Assembly: GCA_015491615.1 (NCBI GenBank)
Contig: WFVN01000187.1
Location: forward strand, 1 to 10,656
Direction: 5' to 3'
DNA: 10,656 bases
From: Gammaproteobacteria bacterium
Lineage (GTDB): Bacteria; Pseudomonadota; Gammaproteobacteria; S012-40
Made by a program: the position numbers and the translations under genes. This document shows positions 6,246 to 10,656 of this stretch, one piece after another (position 1 is the stretch's first letter; the number at the start of each line of letters is the position of its first letter). The notes under the pieces are model-generated. The model worked only from the letters and a program-made list of their open reading frames with translations. It did no database searches and was not told where the DNA came from.

Positions 6246-6805
6246 CGATGGCGCCACGCCCCCCACAGGCCCACCGGGATCCCTCCCAAGGCGCCGTACA
6301 GGTGCGCCTCCACCAGCACCGGACCGCCGGCGCTGGCCTCGCTCCCCGGCAGAGGGCCGAGGAGCTGTTCGTAGACGAGCTTGGCCGCCACGGCGAGGAG
6401 GAGGACGAATGCCCAGCGGCGGTCACGGGGCAGGCTCGCCAGGGCACCGCTCACGAACAGGCCGTGGAGCACGCCGGACAGTCCCACGTAGCGCTGCACC
6501 TCCGGGTGGAGGAAAAAGAGTAGCCCTCCCAGCAGCACGGCACTGGTCAACCAGGTGAGAAGCCAGGCCCGTTGGCCGAGAGCGGGTCCGAACAGCAACC
6601 ACACCAGCAACAGGCCGCTCAGGTTGAGCACCGTGTGCCCCCAGGTGAGGTGCACCAGACTGGCGGTGACCAAGCGCCACAACTCTCCCTGGGCGACGAG
6701 GGCGCGGTCGTACATGAGGGCCTGGGTCAGCGGCGGCCAGGCAGCGGCGATCAGGGCCACCAGAACCAGGGCGATGGGGAACCAGGGCAGGCGCGGCGTG
6801 TTCAT
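6230..6805 (-). CDS. Rhombosortase-like rhomboid intramembrane serine protease
   Basis: The 191-residue product has about five to six hydrophobic spans, the short form expected of rhombosortase rather than of larger rhomboids. The catalytic serine is in GLSGVLHG (108-115, Ser110) and the catalytic histidine in VEAHLYGALGG (165-175, His168). An N-terminal LWRLVTASLVHLTWGHTVLNLSG (42-64) carries the conserved His-x3-Asn (H57, N61). Rhombosortases cleave the GlyGly-CTERM tail of secreted proteins, often type II secretion substrates; that role is from the family, and no such substrate is in the window. The ATG at 6805 overlaps the stop of the upstream small ORF (ATGA), so it is probably translated by coupling; its own ribosome site is weak. 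It ends inside the downstream convergent gene. Calling it rhombosortase rather than a general rhomboid rests on length and motif spacing. The symbol rrtA would apply if confirmed. Confidence 0.82.
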   Translation of the reverse strand: MNTPRLPWFPIALVLVALIAAAWPPLTQALMYDRALVAQGELWRLVTASLVHLTWGHTVLNLSGLLLVWLLFGPALGQRAWLLTWLTSAVLLGGLLFFLHPEVQRYVGLSGVLHGLFVSGALASLPRDRRWAFVLLLAVAAKLVYEQLLGPLPGSEASAGGPVLVEAHLYGALGGIPVGLWGAWRHRQSRD

Positions 6806-7094
6806 GATGGCAGCCCCGGGCAGGGGGAGTAGAGGGTCGCATCCAGGGTGGCGAAGGCGGCCGGCTCCGGATCGTCCACCGGATCGCCGCTGAAGATCGA
6901 TGTCGCCGGTGCCAGGGGAGCGTACTGGACGGCGAGATCGGCCAGGGTCCGCGTCGGGGCGCGCCCGACTGCCTCACGACCCCCGTCGGCGCGCAGATGA
7001 CAGTCGCTCGATTGCAGGAGATTCAGCACGACCGTTGCCGGAGAGAGCACCGAAGGCGGGACAGGCCGACCAGGGGGATGGCGTCGGTGGTCAC
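6802..7094 (-). CDS. Small unrecognised ORF before the protease, probably frameshifted
   Basis: A reading frame ending in the TGA at 6804-6802 overlaps the protease ATG as ATGA, and its codons from about 7020 downward look coding, with C or G at most third positions. It contains TLADLAVQYAPLAPATSIF and ends ATLYSPCPGLPS. No membrane span or known domain is visible. The 5' end does not fit. The frame is open to a GTG at 7140, but that lies inside a likely promoter (-10 at 7136-7131) and the residues before about 7060 look out of frame (RERDHRRHPPG). The best start, GTG at 7094 after AGGGAGAGA, is in another frame and stops after 23 codons at 7023. One extra C in a run of five (7077-7073, minus strand) would join them into a 97-residue protein starting MTTDAIPPGRPVPPSVL. 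This could be a sequencing indel, a recent mutation, recoding, or a short leader ORF whose stop overlaps a GTG at 7029. Confidence 0.5.
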
Positions 7095-7130
7095 GCTCTC
7101 TCCCTTCGTTTCCAGGGTGAATGAGCGGCC

Positions 7131-7139
7131 ATTGTAACA
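7131..7139 (-). promoter_or_regulatory. Extended -10 promoter for the small ORF and protease
   Basis: On the minus strand TG, one base, then TACAAT (7139-7131) gives an extended -10 with no clear -35. RNA would begin near 7125, about 30 nt before the GTG at 7094 with its AGGGAGAGA. It faces away from the glrK promoter about 40 bp further on. Confidence 0.45.
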
Positions 7140-7147
7140 CTGCCGAA

Positions 7148-7205
7148 GTGGTGCCCGAGGGCTCACGCCACGATGCTAGAATGCCCTTCGGCTCCGTGGT
7201 GCCCG
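7148..7205 (+). repeat. 10-bp direct repeat flanking the glrK promoter
   Basis: GTGGTGCCCG occurs at 7148-7157 and again at 7196-7205, 48 bp apart, with the -10 element between them. In addition CCGAAG (7143-7148) and CTTCGG (7186-7191) are inverted copies. The direct-repeat spacing is close to four to five helical turns, so they could be paired operator sites. Chance is not excluded in GC-rich DNA. Confidence 0.35.
7174..7182 (+). promoter_or_regulatory. Extended -10 promoter of the glrK-qseG-glrR operon
   Basis: TGCTAGAAT (7174-7182) is an extended -10 with a single mismatch from TATAAT; the -35 region is not recognisable. RNA would begin near 7189, about 24 nt before the glrK ATG, in a leader without a good Shine-Dalgarno. 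I searched for a sigma-54 -24/-12 pair and for TGTC-N10-GACA GlrR sites in the upstream region and found neither. Confidence 0.5.
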
Positions 7206-7212
7206 CCTGAAT

Positions 7213-8661
7213 ATGGACAAAAAATCCCTTGCCCAGCCGCGCTCGTTTTACGAGCTGGTCATCGCCGGCTTTTCCCTCGTGGCCCTACCATTGCTGGTGG
7301 CCTTGGTGAGCGGTGCCTACTTCGTCGGGCGCCTCTACGACCAGAGTCAGGAGGCGGTCTATCGGGCGGTGCTGACCACCCAGGAGAGTCGTTTCCTGTT
7401 CGAACAAGTGACCGCTATGGAACGCAGCGTGCGTCAGTACGCGGTGCTGGGCGACGCCGAGGTGCTGAACAATTATCACCATGCCCACCAAGCCTTCAAA
7501 GAAAGCGCCCTGCGCCTGCGGGCGCTACTGCGGGACGAAGATCTCAAACGCGCCTTGGCGGATCTGGTGAGCCGGGAACAGACCCTCTTCGAGCATCTGG
7601 GTGAGGCACCCGATCCCCCTCAGGTGGGGCGCCTCGAAGCGGATTTCATCACCCTCACCAGCCAGGCCCAGGACATACTCCACAACACCAACCGCCTCAT
7701 CGAGAGCGAGGTGGAAATCCTGCGCGCCATGGCCACCGACGCGCGCGATGTCATCACCTGGGAGTTGCTGGCAGTGGTGCCCGGGGCGGTGATCTTCTTC
7801 ATCGTTTTCACTACCCTCATCGCCCGTCCGGTGCGCCAGGTGGAGCAGGCCATCCGCCGCCTGGGCGACGGCGATTTCGCCACCCCCGTCACGGTACGCG
7901 GTCCGCGCGACTTGGAACAGCTGGGCGAGCGCCTGGATTGGCTGCGCCGGCGCCTGGTGGAGCTGGAGGAACGCAAGCGCAAATTCCTGAGTTATGTCTC
8001 CCACGAACTGAAGACCCCCCTGACCGCCATCCGCGAGAGTGCCGAATTGCTGGAGGAGGGGGTGCTGGGGCGCTTGACGCCGGAACAACAGGAGGTGGCG
8101 GCCATCCTCAAGGGCAACAGCATCCAGTTGCAGACCATGATCGAGAAGATGCTCAGTTTCAATCTGCCCGAAGTGAGTGACCGCCCCCTCGAGGGTCGCT
8201 GGGTGGACCTGTGTGCCCTGGTGGAGGCGATCCTTGCCGACCACAAACCGGCCATCCTGGCCAAGGCCCTGGATCTACACGTGGCCTGTGACGCGATTCG
8301 GTATCTGGGGGACGAGGACCGCCTGCGGGTGGTGATTGACAACTTGATCTCCAACGCCGTCAAGTACAGCCCCGAGGAAGGGCGCTTGGAGATTCGCCTG
8401 GACACAGACCCGGACGGCGGCGCTATCCTAACGGTGCGGGACGAAGGCCCCGGCGTGCCCGAAGCCGAACGCGAGCGTATTTTCGAAGCCTTCTACCGCG
8501 GTCGCCATCCAGAACAGGAACGTATCAAGGGCAGCGGCCTGGGGCTTGCCATCGTGCGTGAATTCGTGATCGCCCACGGCGGTGGAATTCACGTCGAAGA
8601 CGCCGACCCCGGCGCCCGCTTCGTCGTCCACCTCCCCTCACCCCCCCAGGAGTCATCATGA
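7213..8661 (+). CDS. glrK: Membrane sensor histidine kinase, GlrK/QseE family
   Basis: The 482-residue protein senses an envelope signal and phosphorylates the response regulator encoded two genes downstream. Order of parts: TM1 at about 14-38 (VIAGFSLVALPLLVALVSG), a helical periplasmic domain of about 145 residues (MERSVRQYAVLGD near 69-81), TM2 at about 183-203 (LLAVVPGAVIFFIVFTTLI), HAMP to about 256 (RPVRQVEQAIRRLGDGD), HisKA with SHELKTPL (263-270, phospho-His264), and HATPase with the N-box DNLISNAVKYSP (376-387), DEGPGVP (410-416), FEAFYRG and GSGLGLAI (440-447). The MERSxRQY and SHELKTPL segments and the LTPEQQEVAAIL stretch resemble E. coli GlrK. The ATG at 7213 lacks a good Shine-Dalgarno but is placed well before TM1. 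The stop overlaps the next ATG (ATGA), indicating translational coupling. In enterobacteria this system controls the GlmY sRNA and envelope stress genes; whether it does so here is unknown. Confidence 0.94.
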   Translation: MDKKSLAQPRSFYELVIAGFSLVALPLLVALVSGAYFVGRLYDQSQEAVYRAVLTTQESRFLFEQVTAMERSVRQYAVLGDAEVLNNYHHAHQAFKESALRLRALLRDEDLKRALADLVSREQTLFEHLGEAPDPPQVGRLEADFITLTSQAQDILHNTNRLIESEVEILRAMATDARDVITWELLAVVPGAVIFFIVFTTLIARPVRQVEQAIRRLGDGDFATPVTVRGPRDLEQLGERLDWLRRRLVELEERKRKFLSYVSHELKTPLTAIRESAELLEEGVLGRLTPEQQEVAAILKGNSIQLQTMIEKMLSFNLPEVSDRPLEGRWVDLCALVEAILADHKPAILAKALDLHVACDAIRYLGDEDRLRVVIDNLISNAVKYSPEEGRLEIRLDTDPDGGAILTVRDEGPGVPEAERERIFEAFYRGRHPEQERIKGSGLGLAIVREFVIAHGGGIHVEDADPGARFVVHLPSPPQESS

Positions 8662-9215
8662 GGATATCGACCCTGACGCTCGTCGTGGTGGTCACTGCCG
8701 GCTGCGCCCCCTGGGCGACGCGCCTGCCGCCATCCTCCGACGACCCCGTGCGCTACGTCCAGGTGCGCGCTCCCAGCGCCGTGGACAAGGCCATGCTTTA
8801 CGTGGATAAACTGCGCGCCATGGACGCTGAACAGCATCGCGCCGAGGGAGAACGGTTACAACGGGCACTGGCGTCGGGGGGCGGCGACAGCGTGCGCCTG
8901 TACCATGCCCTGTGGTTATTATGGTCACCGGCGGCCGTCGATCGGGACCGGGTCCTGGAAGCCCTGACCCGTATCCAGCCCGAGGCCTTCGGCGAAGAAG
9001 CCCCCCTCGTGGCCGGCCTGGTGGCGACTTTGCGCCATAGTCTCGAAGACGGGCGCAAGCGCTTGGTCGGGGCCGAACGCCGATGGCGCCAACGGCTCCG
9101 AGAGCACGATGCACGCTTCCAGGCACTGAAGGCCGAGAACCGCCGACTGCAGGACCAGATCAACGCCCTCAAGGCCATCGAACGCAGCATTCAACAACGG
9201 ATGAACACGCCATGA
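8658..9215 (+). CDS. qseG: QseG-like outer-membrane lipoprotein
   Basis: The 185-residue product starts with a short signal peptide and a lipobox ending TAGC at residues 13-16, so Cys16 would be lipidated. Residue +2 is Ala, not Asp, which predicts sorting to the outer membrane. The mature part is soluble and helical: a charged stretch near 43-70 and a long coiled coil at about 140-183 (RRWRQRLREHDARFQALKAE and onward, with heptad-like leucines). In enterobacteria QseG lies between the same two partners and interacts with the periplasmic part of the kinase; a similar role is inferred here from position. It is shorter than E. coli QseG (about 237). AGGAG (8648-8652) lies 5 nt before the ATG, which overlaps the glrK stop. 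The name rests more on synteny and the lipobox than on sequence. Confidence 0.82.
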   Translation: MRISTLTLVVVVTAGCAPWATRLPPSSDDPVRYVQVRAPSAVDKAMLYVDKLRAMDAEQHRAEGERLQRALASGGGDSVRLYHALWLLWSPAAVDRDRVLEALTRIQPEAFGEEAPLVAGLVATLRHSLEDGRKRLVGAERRWRQRLREHDARFQALKAENRRLQDQINALKAIERSIQQRMNTP

Positions 9216-9247
9216 ACATCGCCCCGATGATTCAGGAGAGACCGACC

Positions 9248-10603
9248 ATGGCCGATCCCGCCCGGATCCTCGTCGTCGACGACGACACCGATCTCCTGCG
9301 CCTGCTCAACTTGCGCCTGCGTAACTCCGGTTACGACGTGGCGGTGGCGGACAGCGCCGAGAAGGCCCTGGTGGAAGTCTCGGTGTTCCGCCCCCACCTG
9401 GTGATCACCGACTTGCGCATGCCGGGTATGGATGGCATAGCCCTGTTCCATGCCATCAACAAGAAACACCCGACCCTGCCGGTCATCATCCTCACCGCCC
9501 ACGGTACTATCCCCGACGCCATCGAGGCCACCAACAGCGGCGTGTTCAGCTTCCTCACCAAGCCCTTCGACAGCCAGCAGCTCCTGGCCCAGATCGAGAA
9601 GGCCCTGGCCCTCGGCGGGATGGACGAGGGACCCGACGAAGAAGACACCGCCTGGCGCGCGGGCATCGTCACCCGCAGCCCGGAGATGGAAGCGGTGCTC
9701 TCCCAGGCGCGCCTGGTGGCCACCAGCGACACGCGTGTGTTCATCTACGGCGAGTCGGGCACCGGCAAGGAACTGCTGGCGCGCGCCATCCACCGGGCCA
9801 GCCCCCGGCGCGACAAGCCCTTCGTCGCCGTCAACTGCGCCGCCATCCCCGAGAACCTGCTGGAATCGGAGCTGTTCGGGCATGTGAAAGGGGCTTTCAC
9901 CGGCGCCACCGGTCGCTACGAGGGGCTCTTCCTCGCCGCCCAGGGGGGAACGTTGTTCCTGGACGAGATCGGCGACATGCCCCTCTCCCTGCAGGCCAAG
10001 CTCCTGCGCGTGCTGCAGGAGAAGCAGGTGCGGCCGGTGGGCTCGTCCCAGTCCATCGACGTGGACGTACGCATCATCTCCGCCACCCACTGCGACATCG
10101 AAAAAGAAATGGCGGTGGGCAACTTTCGCGAGGACCTCTACTACCGCCTCAACGTGGTGCACCTGGAGTTGCCCGGTCTGGCACGCCGTCGGCAGGACAT
10201 CCCCTTGCTCGCCAAGCGCTTCGTCGACGAGCTGAACCGGGAGACGGGCAAGGCGGTACGCGGCTTCTCCCGCGAGGCGATGGAATTGCTTATCAGCGCC
10301 GACTACCCCGGCAACATCCGCCAACTGCGCAACGTGGTGGAGCAGGCCCACGCCCTCGCCACCACCCCCATGATTCCCGCCAGCCTGGTACAGAAAGCCC
10401 TACGCGGCAAGCGCAACGCCATCGTTCCCCTCACCGAGGCCAAGCGCCGTTTCGAACGGGAATACCTCACCAACCTCCTGCAGGTCACCAGCGGCAACGT
10501 CAGCCAGGCGGCGCGCCTGGCCAACCGCAACCGCACCGAGTTCTACAAACGCCTGCACCGCCACCAGTTGGACCCCGGACAGTTCAAGGTGCACAACCGC
10601 TGA
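9248..10603 (+). CDS. glrR: Sigma-54-dependent response regulator, GlrR/QseF family
   Basis: The 451-residue protein (E. coli GlrR about 444) activates sigma-54 promoters when phosphorylated by GlrK. Receiver domain: acidic pocket D11-D13, phospho-acceptor Asp55 (LVITDLRMPGMDG), T83 (IILTAHG) and K105 (SFLTKPFD). AAA+ domain at about 140-375: Walker A GESGTGKE (168-175), GAFTGA sigma-54 contact loop (215-220), Walker B GTLFLDE (234-240) and FREDLYYRLNVV (293-304). C-terminal Fis-type helix-turn-helix: GNVSQAARLANRNRTEFYKR (416-435), very like E. coli GlrR. I chose the ATG at 9248 because AGGAGAG (9234-9240) precedes it and the family starts close to the first beta strand. An ATG at 9212 overlaps the qseG stop as ATGA and would add 12 residues; it has no clear Shine-Dalgarno. 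No terminator is visible in the 53 bases that follow. Confidence 0.95.
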   Translation: MADPARILVVDDDTDLLRLLNLRLRNSGYDVAVADSAEKALVEVSVFRPHLVITDLRMPGMDGIALFHAINKKHPTLPVIILTAHGTIPDAIEATNSGVFSFLTKPFDSQQLLAQIEKALALGGMDEGPDEEDTAWRAGIVTRSPEMEAVLSQARLVATSDTRVFIYGESGTGKELLARAIHRASPRRDKPFVAVNCAAIPENLLESELFGHVKGAFTGATGRYEGLFLAAQGGTLFLDEIGDMPLSLQAKLLRVLQEKQVRPVGSSQSIDVDVRIISATHCDIEKEMAVGNFREDLYYRLNVVHLELPGLARRRQDIPLLAKRFVDELNRETGKAVRGFSREAMELLISADYPGNIRQLRNVVEQAHALATTPMIPASLVQKALRGKRNAIVPLTEAKRRFEREYLTNLLQVTSGNVSQAARLANRNRTEFYKRLHRHQLDPGQFKVHNR

Positions 10604-10656
10604 GTCGGGGGCTTGTCGTCCTGCGGCGACGTCCCTGCGACGCGCCTTTCCGCAAC

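Noticed and set aside
9191..10351. 386-codon - strand frame opposite glrR
   Set aside because: Antisense shadow of a high-GC gene; the + strand carries a complete GlrR.
10604..10656. Terminator after glrR
   Set aside because: GTCG/CGAC is only a 4-bp stem with an 8-nt loop and no T-run follows before the window ends.

Overview
This is a GC-rich chromosomal window with a gammaproteobacterial character. The clues are a classical ArgA (an amino-acid-kinase domain fused to a GNAT domain), an IlvD very close to the E. coli type, GluQRS, a rhombosortase-like protease, and a complete glrK-qseG-glrR (qseE-qseG-qseF) locus. A sulfur-oxidising or Chromatiales-like lineage would fit the base composition and gene set, but that is a guess; nothing here fixes the genus. 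I see no insertion sequence, prophage, CRISPR array, tRNA or rRNA.

Layout. Positions 58-1401 (-) hold argA, the first step of arginine synthesis. The first 57 bases downstream of it show no gene I can support. Positions 1402-1990 form an intergenic region much richer in A+T than the rest. It holds the argA promoter, a perfect 20-bp palindrome, a probable + strand promoter, a run of mutually exclusive hairpins, a 28-codon membrane-peptide gene with a consensus Shine-Dalgarno, a strong intrinsic terminator, and an extended -10 promoter for ilvD. Positions 1991-3844 (+) are ilvD (branched-chain amino acids). Positions 3937-4767 (+) encode an HDOD signalling protein, convergent with gluQRS (4784-5692, -), a tRNA(Asp) queuosine-modifying enzyme. 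Divergent from gluQRS is a stand-alone cyclic-nucleotide-binding-fold protein (5781-6245, +). Its end overlaps tail to tail with a rhombosortase-like gene (6230-6805, -) through a perfect 16-bp palindrome that gives both proteins the same last four residues. Upstream of the protease, and overlapping it by ATGA, is a small unrecognised ORF that appears frameshifted. Divergent from that is the glrK-qseG-glrR operon (7213-10603, +), with ATGA overlap between the first two genes and a second overlap option before the third. The last 53 bases show nothing I can call.

How the genes work together. Only the last three clearly form one pathway: membrane histidine kinase, outer-membrane lipoprotein partner, and a sigma-54-activating response regulator. 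The protease and the small ORF before it look co-translated. The rest are housekeeping or signalling genes in short, opposing transcription units.

The least explained part is the independent transcription unit at about 1473-1838, which has a long structured leader, a tiny hydrophobic peptide and its own terminator. It is the best candidate here for something undescribed, perhaps a small-membrane-protein regulator, a dual-function sRNA or a type I toxin-like element.
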